Both the position numbers and the translations under genes were made by a program. Shown piece by piece: positions 7,842-16,146 of a DNA stretch of 64,000 nucleotides. Origin of the DNA: Thermodesulfobacteriota bacterium (lineage in GTDB: Bacteria > Desulfobacterota_D > UBA1144 > Nemesobacterales > UBA2774); assembly GCA_035325995.1 (NCBI GenBank), contig DAOKYU010000005.1, forward strand, positions 124,001 to 188,000. Direction: 5' to 3'. Position 1 is the first letter of the stretch, and every line of letters starts with the position of its first letter. The notes under the pieces were generated by a model, which was not told where the DNA came from, searched no databases, and saw only the letters and a program-made list of their open reading frames with translations.

Positions 7842-10346
7842 ATGGCTTCTGATAAATTCAGCCCCACAGAGACCAACGGAAACGGCCACAGCTCAACTCC
7901 CCTCGAACAGGGCATACAGGAAGAAGACATCCTCACTCAAAAGGCTGACGAAGCCGAAGAGCAGGTCCCGTTTAAAGAAGGAATCATGGACTTACCCGAA
8001 AAAACAGTGGACGCCTTCGGCGGCGACGAGCTCCGCGCAAGGGTTTTTTACGAAAAATACGCCCTCCGCGACAAAAACGGCAAAATAGTAGAGCACACCC
8101 CCGAAGACATGTGGCGAAGGGTCGCGAGGGAAATAGCTGCCCCCGAAAAATCCAAAGAGCTCAAAAAGGAATGGGAAGACAACTTCTTCTGGCTCCTTTC
8201 CAGCTTCAAATTCATCCCCGGCGGGAGGATTCTCTTCGGTGCCGGGCAGAACAGGCGCGCGACGCTTCTTAACTGCTACTACATGCCCATAAAAGAGGAT
8301 TCCATCGAGGGCATCTTCGAATGGTGTAAGGAAGCGGCGCGTACGTACTCCTTCGGCGGCGGCGTCGGGACGGACATCTCCATCCTCCGGCCCAAGGGCT
8401 CTCCCGTAAACAATTCGGCTATTTATTCCACCGGCGCGGTTTCGTTCATGGACCTCCTTTCCACGACCACGGGCACCATAGGCCAGGCGGGAAGGCGCGG
8501 CGCGCTCATGATCACGATTAACGTCGACCATCCCGACATACTCGAATTCATAGACGTAAAGAACGACGACGAAAGGTCCAAGGTCAAATTCGCCAACATC
8601 TCCATCAAGATTTCAGACGCCTTCATGGAGGCCGTCGAGCAGGACACCGACTTCGACCTCACCTTCGAGAACGAAAAGGTAAAATACGTAAAAACCGTAC
8701 GCGCACGCGACATCTGGGAAAAGCTCGTGAAGTCCGCCTGGGCGTCGGCCGAGCCGGGCGTTATCTTCTGGGACGCCGTCAAAAGATACTCCCCCACCGA
8801 ATACGGCGGCATGGAGGTAAACGGCGTAAACCCCTGCAGCGAGCAGGCCCTCGAGGACTACGGCAACTGCTGCCTCGGCAACATTAACCTCTCCCCGTTC
8901 GTAAAGGATGCGTTCACCGAGGACGCAGCCATAGACTGGGAGAAGCTCGAAAAGGCATTCAAGTACTCCGTCCGATTCCTCGACAACGTGCTCGACTATA
9001 ACATGCACAAGCACCCGCTTGGATTCCAGACCAAGGCCTCCACGCTTTCGAGGCGTATAGGCGTCGGCTTCACCGGGTTCGGCGACATGCTGGCAAAGCT
9101 CAACATCAAGTACGACACGCCCGAGGGGGTCGAATTCGCCGACAAGATGTTCGAGCACATCAAGAACACCGTGTACGAGGCCAGCTCCGACCTCGCTACG
9201 GAAAAGGGCACCTTCCCGGCTTACGACCGCGACACGCACATTAACCTGCCCTTCGTAAAGTCCGTAGACGAGAGGGTCCAGGCCAAGATAAAAAAACAGG
9301 GCCTCAGGAACGCCTGCATACTGACCGTCCCCCCCGTGGGGAGCGGCTCCGTCCTCGCGGGCACGACGAGCGGCGTCGAGCCGATGTTCGCCCTCTCCTA
9401 TTTCAGGCGCTCGAAATCCCTATCCAAGGGCGAATTCAAGGTATATCATCCGCTCGTCGGCGAATACCTCGAGAAATTCGGCATCGTGGATGAAAAAGAG
9501 CTGCCCGACACGTTCGTGACCTCGCATCAGATCAAGCCCGAGATGAGGGTCCGGATGCAGGCCGCTATACAGAAGCACATAGACTCGTGCATTTCCAGCA
9601 CTGTGAACCTTCCCGAGAACATCACGCTCGACGAGGTGGAGAAGGTCTACTTCCTCGCGTGGAAGCTCGGCTGCAAGGGCATCACCGTCTACAGGGAAGG
9701 CTCGAGAGAGGGCATTCTGGTCACCGAAGACCAGGCCAACGCCCAGCAGAAATCCAAAGACGAAAAAAAGCTTCCGACCCAGACCCAGGACGAGGGGATG
9801 AAAAAAACCCATCACCCCAACCCCATCTCATCCCCTCGTCCAACCCAAATGCCTGAGATAAAGCCCATAAAGAGGCCCCCATACCTCGAAGGCTTTACCG
9901 AGGTCATTAAAACGGGCTACGGGAATCTGTACGTCACGATAAACACATACGACGGGAGGCCGTTCGAGGTATTCGTTCAGATAGGCAAATCCGGCTACTC
10001 CACTATGGCCGACGCCGAGGCGACGGGCAGACTCGTCTCTCTCGCGCTCCGCTCCGGCATAAGCGTAAAGGATGTCGTCGAGCAGCTCGAAGGGATAGGA
10101 GGCTCCTCGCCCGTATTCTCCGAGGGCAAGCTCGTCATGTCCATTCCGGACGCCATAGCCACGGTGCTGAAGAAGCACTTCGTCTCCGCGCCCGCTCCCT
10201 CAAGCGGCGGCTACGCCGAAACCGCGGGCCTGAGGAAAGTCACCGACCTCAACCTCGAGCGCTGCCCCGACTGCGGCGACCGCGCCCTCGCCTTCGAGGC
10301 GGGGTGCATGACGTGCAGGACCTGCGGGTTCTCCAAATGCGACTAA
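7842..10346 (+). CDS. nrdJ: Adenosylcobalamin-dependent (class II) ribonucleotide reductase
   Basis: 834-aa enzyme that reduces ribonucleotides to deoxyribonucleotides using a cobalamin-derived thiyl radical. Visible: LLNCYYMP with the first redox Cys near residue 143, the GRRGALM loop, the active-site VNPCSEQ near residue 329, and VPPVGSGSVLAGTTSGVEP. After the barrel come a low-complexity linker rich in Lys, Gln and Pro (about 628-668), a TSCPD domain (about 680-790) and a zinc ribbon (CPDC...CMTC..C) ending in SKCD, whose cysteines may also re-reduce the active site. No N-terminal ATP-cone is apparent. ATG at 7842 follows AAAGGAGG; an upstream frame extension to 7593 is before the promoter and not coding. 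Only reductase gene here; no nrdR adjacent. Confidence 0.95.
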   Translation: MASDKFSPTETNGNGHSSTPLEQGIQEEDILTQKADEAEEQVPFKEGIMDLPEKTVDAFGGDELRARVFYEKYALRDKNGKIVEHTPEDMWRRVAREIAAPEKSKELKKEWEDNFFWLLSSFKFIPGGRILFGAGQNRRATLLNCYYMPIKEDSIEGIFEWCKEAARTYSFGGGVGTDISILRPKGSPVNNSAIYSTGAVSFMDLLSTTTGTIGQAGRRGALMITINVDHPDILEFIDVKNDDERSKVKFANISIKISDAFMEAVEQDTDFDLTFENEKVKYVKTVRARDIWEKLVKSAWASAEPGVIFWDAVKRYSPTEYGGMEVNGVNPCSEQALEDYGNCCLGNINLSPFVKDAFTEDAAIDWEKLEKAFKYSVRFLDNVLDYNMHKHPLGFQTKASTLSRRIGVGFTGFGDMLAKLNIKYDTPEGVEFADKMFEHIKNTVYEASSDLATEKGTFPAYDRDTHINLPFVKSVDERVQAKIKKQGLRNACILTVPPVGSGSVLAGTTSGVEPMFALSYFRRSKSLSKGEFKVYHPLVGEYLEKFGIVDEKELPDTFVTSHQIKPEMRVRMQAAIQKHIDSCISSTVNLPENITLDEVEKVYFLAWKLGCKGITVYREGSREGILVTEDQANAQQKSKDEKKLPTQTQDEGMKKTHHPNPISSPRPTQMPEIKPIKRPPYLEGFTEVIKTGYGNLYVTINTYDGRPFEVFVQIGKSGYSTMADAEATGRLVSLALRSGISVKDVVEQLEGIGGSSPVFSEGKLVMSIPDAIATVLKKHFVSAPAPSSGGYAETAGLRKVTDLNLERCPDCGDRALAFEAGCMTCRTCGFSKCD

Positions 10347-10379
10347 ACCGGCGGCCCGGAAACAATAAACCATGAACAG

Positions 10380-10417
10380 AAAAGCCCGTCCTCCGAAGGA
10401 GGTTGGGCTTTTTATTT
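10380..10417 (+). terminator. Rho-independent terminator of nrdJ
   Basis: AAAGCCC, CCTCC, a GAA loop, GGAGG and GGGCTTTTTATTTTT form a strong hairpin with one small internal bulge and a T-rich tail, 34 bases after the nrdJ stop. Confidence 0.85.
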
Positions 10418-10468
10418 TTATTGGCTATTTTAATATTAAATCCTTCTTAAACGAGGTTCGGACAGAGC

Positions 10469-10789
10469 ATGGCGAGCGAACAAAAGGGAAGCATACTGGC
10501 GGGACTCTTCTGGATGGTAATTATCTCGATTCTCCTCTTCTGGGTGCCGACCGTGGGGCCCCTCATCGCGGGCATAGTCGGCGGGAAGAAATCGGGCGGC
10601 GTCGGTAACGCTCTCATTGCAGCGCTCCTCCCGGCCATACTCCTGGGCGTATTTCTCTTCTTCTTCGCCTCGGTCCTCACAGGCGCGCCGCTCATCGGCA
10701 TGGTAGCGGGCGCGGGCGCGTTCGTCCTCGTCGCGGTGAACGTCATCCCCCTTCTCATAGGCGCGTTCATAGGCGGAATACTGAACTAG
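10469..10789 (+). CDS. Small integral membrane protein, 106 aa
   Basis: Three to four hydrophobic segments separated by short Gly/Lys loops: SILAGLFWMVIISILLFWVP, GPLIAGIVGGKKSGGVGNAL, LIAALLPAILLGVFLFFFAS and a C-terminal AFVLVAVNVIPLLIGAFIGG. The GPLIAGIVGG.KSGG core resembles DUF5518-type membrane proteins, but I would not assign function. The start at 10469 is ATG after GGACAGAGC, a weak site. It lies downstream of the nrdJ terminator and so is a separate unit. Confidence 0.7.
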   Translation: MASEQKGSILAGLFWMVIISILLFWVPTVGPLIAGIVGGKKSGGVGNALIAALLPAILLGVFLFFFASVLTGAPLIGMVAGAGAFVLVAVNVIPLLIGAFIGGILN

Positions 10790-11010
10790 ACTGGCGCATC
10801 GAGGCTTCCCACTGGAAGGCAGAAACCTTCGGCGGAAAGTATTTTCGACCGCCGCTTATTAGTATCGGAGTGAAGTGAAAATCCGGGAGCCGGCCGGCTT
10901 CTCCGTCGGGAATTGTTTTAACCGGACCGGTCGGAAATCACCGGCAACAGGATCACGAATCCCGAGACCGGCAGCGATGCGGCCGGGCGCCCGCCCGGCA
11001 CGAAGGCCCC

Positions 11011-12189
11011 TTATCTGAGAAAGCTTTCGAGGTGGTCTTTTATTTCGGAGCTCGCGAGCTTGCCGAGGGCAGCCTTTTCTATCTGCCTTATCCTCTCGCG
11101 GGTAAGGTTGAACTTCCGTCCTATCTCGTCGAGTGTGTAGGTGCTGTGCTGGTCTATCCCGAACCGGAGCCTGAGTATCTCTTCCTCTCTCGGATTGAGC
11201 ATGGTAAGAGCCTGCCTCAGCTTGTCGGTGAGGTCCGATTTGGCTACGAGTGAATCCGGAATTACGGTGTCGTTGTCCGCTATGGAATCGAGGAGGGTGG
11301 TTTTTTCGCCGTCGAGTATGGGGGTGTCGAGGCTTATCGCGTCCTTCGTGGACCTTAAAATCCGTTTCACCACCTCGACCGTTATGCCCGATTTACGCGC
11401 TATCTCCTTCGGCGTGGGCTTCCTTCCGAGCTTCTTGGCCAGAAGTGAATTCACCTTGTACACACGGTTGGCCTGCTCCAGTAAATACACGGGCACTTTG
11501 ATCGTCCTCGTCTGCCCCTGGAGGGCGCGTAAAATGGCCTGGTGAATCCACCACGACGCATACGTCGAGAATTTAAATCCCTTCCTGTGGTCGAACCTTT
11601 CGACGGCCCTCATGAGGCCCATGTTTCCTTCCTGGATGAGGTCGGATAACGGGAGACCCCTTCCCATGTATTTCCTGGATATAGTGATTACGAGCCTCAA
11701 ATTCGCCTTCACGAACCTCTGTTTGTACCTTTTCGCGTTTTCGGAATAAACCCTCACGAACGCGCTAAGGCTCTTTATCCTCTTTTCTATGTCCGCCGCC
11801 TTGGCCGCGCTCCTGACGCCAAGCCGTCCCTTCGGCATGCGCACCTTGAGATTCCCGAGGCTGAGCCTCTCGACGAGCTGTTCGAGCTCGCGGCTTCGCG
11901 CCTCGCATTTTTTAATCTTGGCGGATATTTCGACCTCTTCCTGGGCCGTGAAAAGAGGCTCAACCGACATATCCTTGAAATATACGTATAGAAGTCTAAG
12001 CTGCTCGTCGGGGGTCTCGTCCGACTCCTTCTGCCGCCTGCGTCCGGCCGCGTAGCCATTCTCGTGGCCGTCCCCGTTTTCGTACCCTTCCTTGAATTTG
12101 AGGGATGTTATTTCGTCGTCTTCACGGCCGAATTCACCATATTCACCCACAGACACACTTTCATCGAACTCGTTATACTTTGTCTCCAT
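11011..12189 (-). CDS. RNA polymerase sigma factor, sigma-70 (RpoD/RpoS-like)
   Basis: 392 aa. After an acidic N-terminus, region 1.2 is LLYVYFKDMSVEPLFTAQEEVEI, then a lysine-rich insert, region 2 with FVKANLRLVITISRKYMG, LPLSDLIQEGNMGLMRAVERFD and KGFKFSTYASWWIHQAI (-10 recognition), region 3, and region 4 with the HTH YTLDEIGRKFNLTRERIRQIEKAAL (-35 recognition). The size and missing large region 1.1 fit a group 2 factor (RpoS-like) better than a housekeeping RpoD, but WIHQAI in place of WIRQ.I and QGQTRTIKVPVYL are divergent. AAGGAAG precedes the ATG. Monocistronic. Confidence 0.9.
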   Translation of the reverse strand: METKYNEFDESVSVGEYGEFGREDDEITSLKFKEGYENGDGHENGYAAGRRRQKESDETPDEQLRLLYVYFKDMSVEPLFTAQEEVEISAKIKKCEARSRELEQLVERLSLGNLKVRMPKGRLGVRSAAKAADIEKRIKSLSAFVRVYSENAKRYKQRFVKANLRLVITISRKYMGRGLPLSDLIQEGNMGLMRAVERFDHRKGFKFSTYASWWIHQAILRALQGQTRTIKVPVYLLEQANRVYKVNSLLAKKLGRKPTPKEIARKSGITVEVVKRILRSTKDAISLDTPILDGEKTTLLDSIADNDTVIPDSLVAKSDLTDKLRQALTMLNPREEEILRLRFGIDQHSTYTLDEIGRKFNLTRERIRQIEKAALGKLASSEIKDHLESFLR

Positions 12190-12486
12190 TATTTCTTCCT
12201 TGGCAAGAGGTTTATGCGGCCCCGGGATACGAGCGCCGATTACTCATCGTCGCAGGTATCCGGTAATCCTGCGGGACTCTCGGAGAGGGAGAACTACACT
12301 ACCCCCTGAAAAACAGAACAAGTCGAGCAGAGCGTTATGGTTATACAATCCTCTTCCGCTAACAGCTTGATATAACTTATTAAATTCAGTCAGCCCGCAG
12401 ATTCTCCAACATTTGTCCCGGCTGACAAAAATTGTACGGCCTTCCGGTTACCGCCAATTCTATCAAATTCCAAAAATTAATTCAAC
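12190..12486. other. Intergenic region between convergent-tandem minus-strand genes
   Basis: Lies between the sodA stop and the sigma factor start, both on the minus strand. It must hold the sigma factor promoter; I see AT-rich stretches but no consensus pair that I would defend. No gene or hairpin terminator was recognised. Confidence 0.4.
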
Positions 12487-13098
12487 CTATTTTGACGAAG
12501 CGTAGTTCGAAGCCGCCTGCTCCCAGTTTACTACGTTCCACCATGCGGAGATATAATCGGGGCGCCTGTTCTGATAGTTGAGGTAATAGGCGTGCTCCCA
12601 CACGTCCAGCCCGAGTACAGGCTTAAGCCCCTCCGAGATCGGATTGTCCTGGTTAGGCGTCGAGGTGATGGCGAGATTCCCATCCTTGCCCACGACGAGC
12701 CACGCCCAACCGCTTCCGAATCTTCCGGCCGCGGCCTTGGCGAACTCCGCCTTAAAGGCGTCGAGGCTCCCAAAGGCCTTGTCTATGGCCGCCGCGAGAT
12801 CGCCCGAGGGGCTCCCGCCCGCGTTCGGGGCCATAAGCGGCCAGAAAAGGCTGTGGTTCAAATGCCCGCCGCCGTTGTTCCTGACGGCTGTCCTTATGTC
12901 CTCGGGCACCGCGTCGAGGTTGGCGACGAGCTCTTCGACGCTCTTTCCGCCGAGCTCGGGATGCTTCTCGATCGCGGCGTTAAGGTTGTTTACGTAGGTC
13001 TGATGATGCTTGTTATAATGGATATCCATTGTCCTCGCGTCTATGTGAGGCTCGAGCGCATCGTATGCATATGGAAGTTTAGGTACTTCGAACGGCAT
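12487..13098 (-). CDS. sodA: Superoxide dismutase, Mn type
   Basis: 203 aa, normal for Fe/Mn SOD. Metal ligands are visible: His27 in DIHYNKHH, His82 in GGHLNHSLFW, and Asp/His of DVWEHAYY. The Mn-type markers are present: Gly-rich NNGGGHLNH and the outer-sphere Gln in TPNQDNPI, where Fe enzymes have Gln and Ala at the reciprocal positions. No signal peptide, so cytoplasmic. The start at 13098 is chosen because the conserved MPFEVPKLPYAYDALEP begins there and GGGAGG lies upstream; an earlier Met at 13134 adds 12 unrelated residues. Divergent from the Rrf2-suf operon. Confidence 0.95.
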   Translation of the reverse strand: MPFEVPKLPYAYDALEPHIDARTMDIHYNKHHQTYVNNLNAAIEKHPELGGKSVEELVANLDAVPEDIRTAVRNNGGGHLNHSLFWPLMAPNAGGSPSGDLAAAIDKAFGSLDAFKAEFAKAAAGRFGSGWAWLVVGKDGNLAITSTPNQDNPISEGLKPVLGLDVWEHAYYLNYQNRRPDYISAWWNVVNWEQAASNYASSK

Positions 13099-13239
13099 GG
13101 TTTCTCCCTCCCGGAAATTGGTTTTTGTTTTCAAGTGGAGAACCGGTATTTCAGGCGCTTCACTTTGAAAGAGTCAGTTTAACAAATGAAAAATTCGGTC
13201 TCATAAATTTCTAATTCCGAGTGTATCTTAAACTTATTT

Positions 13240-13267
13240 ATCTTACCTTAAATTACGGCCGGGTCAA
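13240..13267 (-). promoter_or_regulatory. Predicted sodA promoter
   Basis: On the minus strand TTGACC (13267-13262) and TAAGAT (13245-13240) with a 16-base spacer. The predicted start near 13233 gives a leader of about 135 bases to the ATG at 13098. Confidence 0.5.
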
Positions 13268-13353
13268 CGTTTTTTACGGCCCGGGCCCCTCCCGCCTTTA
13301 ATAAAACGCAGGTTCCGTTATATTAAACGAAGGGTACACGGGCCGGGGTGCAA

Positions 13354-13388
13354 TTGACACATAAACTGTCATCTGGTAATTTTTACCA
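13354..13388 (+). promoter_or_regulatory. suf operon promoter with overlapping inverted repeats
   Basis: TTGACA (13354-13359) and TAATTT (13377-13382) are 17 bases apart. The palindrome TGGTAA-TTT-TTACCA (13374-13388) covers the -10 element and TGACA-N7-TGTCA (13355-13371) covers the -35 and spacer. Either could be the operator for the Rrf2 protein encoded 53 bases downstream of the predicted start, as with IscR and SufR autoregulation. Confidence 0.7.
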
Positions 13389-13441
13389 TGTAATAATCAG
13401 CATATCCCGGATACACGATATCCATATTACAAGACAGGAAA

Positions 13442-13861
13442 ATGCAGGTTACGAAAAGTCTCGATTACGCAGTCAGGTCTTTGACCTTCATGGGACACGC
13501 GCCGGTGACGAAGCATAGCATGCGGGAGATTTCGGAGAGGCAGTACATACCTCTTAACTACCTCGCCAAGATCATGCGGAGGCTGGTGAAGAAGGGGCTC
13601 GTAAGATCGAGCGTGGGCCCCGACGGCGGCTACACCCTCCGGAAGTCCCCGAGCGAAATCAGCCTCAGGGATATATACGAGGCCATAGAGGGCGAAATAA
13701 GAATGGTCGACTGCATGGAAAAGGATTCTGTATGCCGCCTCTACGAATCGTGCCCGCAGCTCCCGGTCTGGGACAGGGTGCAGGTATCCATGATAAAGCT
13801 GCTTGAGGAAACCACGCTGGAAGATATCCTCAAGGGCGAAGGGACGGCAAAAATTAACTAG
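13442..13861 (+). CDS. Rrf2/IscR-family [2Fe-2S] transcriptional regulator
   Basis: 139 aa. N-terminal winged helix: KSLDYAVRSLTFMGHAP, REISERQYIPLNYLAKIMRRLVKKGLVRSSVGPDGGYTLRKSP. Three cysteines at residues 91, 98 and 104 match the Fe-S ligand positions of IscR almost exactly, so it probably senses Fe-S cluster status. First gene of the suf operon: only 12 bases separate it from sufB. It very likely represses its own operon through the inverted repeats at 13355-13388. The long antisense frame across this gene is a shadow. Confidence 0.9.
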   Translation: MQVTKSLDYAVRSLTFMGHAPVTKHSMREISERQYIPLNYLAKIMRRLVKKGLVRSSVGPDGGYTLRKSPSEISLRDIYEAIEGEIRMVDCMEKDSVCRLYESCPQLPVWDRVQVSMIKLLEETTLEDILKGEGTAKIN

Positions 13862-13873
13862 GGGAGTGATTTT

Positions 13874-15310
13874 ATGAGCATTGACCTCGAAAAGCTTGCG
13901 GAGCAGGAATACAAGTACGGATTCTTCACGAACGTCGAGCAGGAAATAGCGCCCAGGGGGCTCAACGAAGATATAATCCGCCTGATTTCGAGCAAAAAGG
14001 AAGAGCCCGAATGGCTTCTCGAATGGAGGCTCGAGGCTTATAAGCACTGGCTCACCATGAAGGAGCCGCGCTGGGCCAACGTTAAATTTTCCCCCATCGA
14101 CTATCAGAACATAAGCTACTATGCGGCTCCCAAGAAAAAGGAGGGGCCCAAGAGCCTCGACGAGATAGACCCCGAGATCAAGGCCGCCTACGACAAGCTC
14201 GGCATCCCGCTCGACGAGCAGAAGATGCTGGCAGGCGTGGCTGTGGACGCCGTTTTCGACAGCGTATCCGTCATAACGACGTTTAAGGAAAAGCTCGCCG
14301 AGGCGGGCGTCATATTCTGCTCCATATCCGAGGCCGTAAGGGAGCACCCCGAGCTCGTGAAGAAATACCTCGGCTTCGTCGTTCCGCGTAACGACAACTT
14401 CTACGCCGCGCTCAACTCGGCCGTATTCACGGACGGCTCTTTCGTCTACGTACCGAAGGGCGTCCGCTGCCCGATGGAGCTTTCGACGTACTTCAGGATC
14501 AACGCCGAGAACACGGGGCAGTTCGAAAGGACGCTCATCATCGCCGAGGCCGGGAGCTACGTCAGCTATCTCGAAGGATGCACGGCCCCCAAGAGGGACG
14601 AGAACCAGCTCCACGCGGCCGTAGTCGAGCTGATAGCGCACGACGACGCGACCATAAAATACTCAACCATACAGAACTGGTATCCCGGGAACGCCCAGGG
14701 CGAAGGCGGGATTTATAACTTCGTCACCAAGAGAGGAAGATGCGTCGGCCGCGGGTCTCACATCTCCTGGACCCAGGTCGAAACCGGCTCCGCGATAACG
14801 TGGAAGTACCCGAGCTGCATATTAGAGGGCGACAACTCCGTCGGCGAGTTCTACTCCGTCGCGCTTACGAACAAGCGCCAGCAGGCCGATACCGGGACCA
14901 AAATGGTGCACATAGGAAAAAATACGAAGAGCACGATAATATCCAAGGGAATATCGGCCGGCCACGGGCAGAACACGTACAGGGGGCTCGTCAACATCGG
15001 CAAGGACGCCTCGGGCGCACGTAATTACACGCAGTGCGACTCGATGCTCATAGGTGACAAGTGCGGCGCGCACACGTTCCCGTATATAGAAGTAAAGAAT
15101 TCAACGGCGCAGATGGAGCACGAGGCCTCGACGTCCAAGATAGGCGAGGACCAGATCTTCTACTGCCAGCAGCGGGGTCTCTCGGCCGAGGACGCGGTCT
15201 CGCTGATTGTAAACGGCTTCTGTAAGGAGGTCTTCCGCGAGCTCCCGTTCGAGTTCGCGGTGGAGGCCGAAAAGCTCCTGAGCATAAGCCTCGAGGGCAG
15301 CGTCGGGTAG
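13874..15310 (+). CDS. sufB: Fe-S cluster assembly scaffold protein SufB
   Basis: 478 aa, typical of SufB. It forms the SufBCD scaffold on which [Fe-S] clusters are built. The SufB core is clear: FCSISEAVREHPELVKKYLG, NSAVFTDGSFVYVPKGVRCP, AEAGSYVSYLEGCTAP, and the C-terminal GARNYTQCDSMLIGDKCGAHTFPY, with the conserved cysteine (CDSML) that receives sulfur. Also present are the EHEASTSKIGEDQIFYCQQRGL motif shared by SufB and SufD. The ATG at 13874 follows GGGGAGTG. Second gene of the operon. Confidence 0.97.
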   Translation: MSIDLEKLAEQEYKYGFFTNVEQEIAPRGLNEDIIRLISSKKEEPEWLLEWRLEAYKHWLTMKEPRWANVKFSPIDYQNISYYAAPKKKEGPKSLDEIDPEIKAAYDKLGIPLDEQKMLAGVAVDAVFDSVSVITTFKEKLAEAGVIFCSISEAVREHPELVKKYLGFVVPRNDNFYAALNSAVFTDGSFVYVPKGVRCPMELSTYFRINAENTGQFERTLIIAEAGSYVSYLEGCTAPKRDENQLHAAVVELIAHDDATIKYSTIQNWYPGNAQGEGGIYNFVTKRGRCVGRGSHISWTQVETGSAITWKYPSCILEGDNSVGEFYSVALTNKRQQADTGTKMVHIGKNTKSTIISKGISAGHGQNTYRGLVNIGKDASGARNYTQCDSMLIGDKCGAHTFPYIEVKNSTAQMEHEASTSKIGEDQIFYCQQRGLSAEDAVSLIVNGFCKEVFRELPFEFAVEAEKLLSISLEGSVG

Positions 15311-15366
15311 GGGTCGCTTCCTCTTATTTTAAAATACTTTCGTAAAGAACAGCTAAGGAGAAAGAC

Positions 15367-16131
15367 ATGCTGGAAATAAAGAATCTGCATGTGAAAGTGG
15401 GAGACCAGGAAATACTCAAGGGTCTCGACCTCACGATAAACACCGGTGAAGTGCACTCCATCATGGGCCCGAACGGCTCCGGGAAAAGCACTCTCGCGCA
15501 GGTATTGGCGGGACGGGAGTCATACGAAGTCACCGAAGGAGAGATACTCTTCGAGGGCAAGGACCTCCTCGAGCTCGCCCCCGAGGAAAGGGCCGGAGAG
15601 GGAATATTCCTCGCGTTCCAGTACCCGGTCGAAATACCGGGAGTGGCCAACACCTACCTTCTTCGCGAGGCGCTCAACGCCGTACGCAAGTACAGGGGCG
15701 AGGAGCCGCTCAAGCACGTCGAATTCGGAAAGCTCGCCAGGGAAAAGATGGAGAAGATGGGCATGCCCGACAGCCTCCTCAAGCGCTCGGTGAACGAAGG
15801 GTTCTCCGGCGGCGAAAAGAAACGGAACGAAATATTCCAGATGCAGATTCTGGAACCTAAACTAGCTATACTCGACGAGACGGATTCCGGGCTCGACATC
15901 GACGCCCTCAAGATCGTCTCCGACGGCGTTAACGCCCTAAGAAGCCCCGAAAGATCGTTCCTCGTCATAACGCACTACCAGAGGCTCCTGAACTATATCG
16001 TGCCCGACTTCGTCCACGTCCTCGTGGGCGGCCGCATCGTCAAATCGGGCGGAAAGGAGCTCGCCCTCGAGCTCGAAGACAGGGGCTATAGCTGGGTCGA
16101 GGAAGAAGCCCGGCAGGCCGTCAACAACTAG
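15367..16131 (+). CDS. sufC: Fe-S cluster assembly ATPase SufC
   Basis: 254-aa ABC-type ATPase that drives conformational change in the SufBCD scaffold. Walker A GPNGSGKST at residues 35-43, ABC signature FSGGEKKRNEI, Walker B LAILDETDSGLDID, and the H-loop VITHYQRLL are all intact. AAGGAG precedes the ATG. The 56-base gap from sufB is the longest inside the operon, but no terminator is seen. Only 15 bases separate it from sufD. Confidence 0.97.
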   Translation: MLEIKNLHVKVGDQEILKGLDLTINTGEVHSIMGPNGSGKSTLAQVLAGRESYEVTEGEILFEGKDLLELAPEERAGEGIFLAFQYPVEIPGVANTYLLREALNAVRKYRGEEPLKHVEFGKLAREKMEKMGMPDSLLKRSVNEGFSGGEKKRNEIFQMQILEPKLAILDETDSGLDIDALKIVSDGVNALRSPERSFLVITHYQRLLNYIVPDFVHVLVGGRIVKSGGKELALELEDRGYSWVEEEARQAVNN

Positions 16132-16146
16132 GGAGAAGGCACTTTC

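Noticed and set aside
13427..14641. 404-codon minus-strand open frame across rrf2 and sufB
   Set aside because: Antisense to an operon with clear Suf and Rrf2 motifs.
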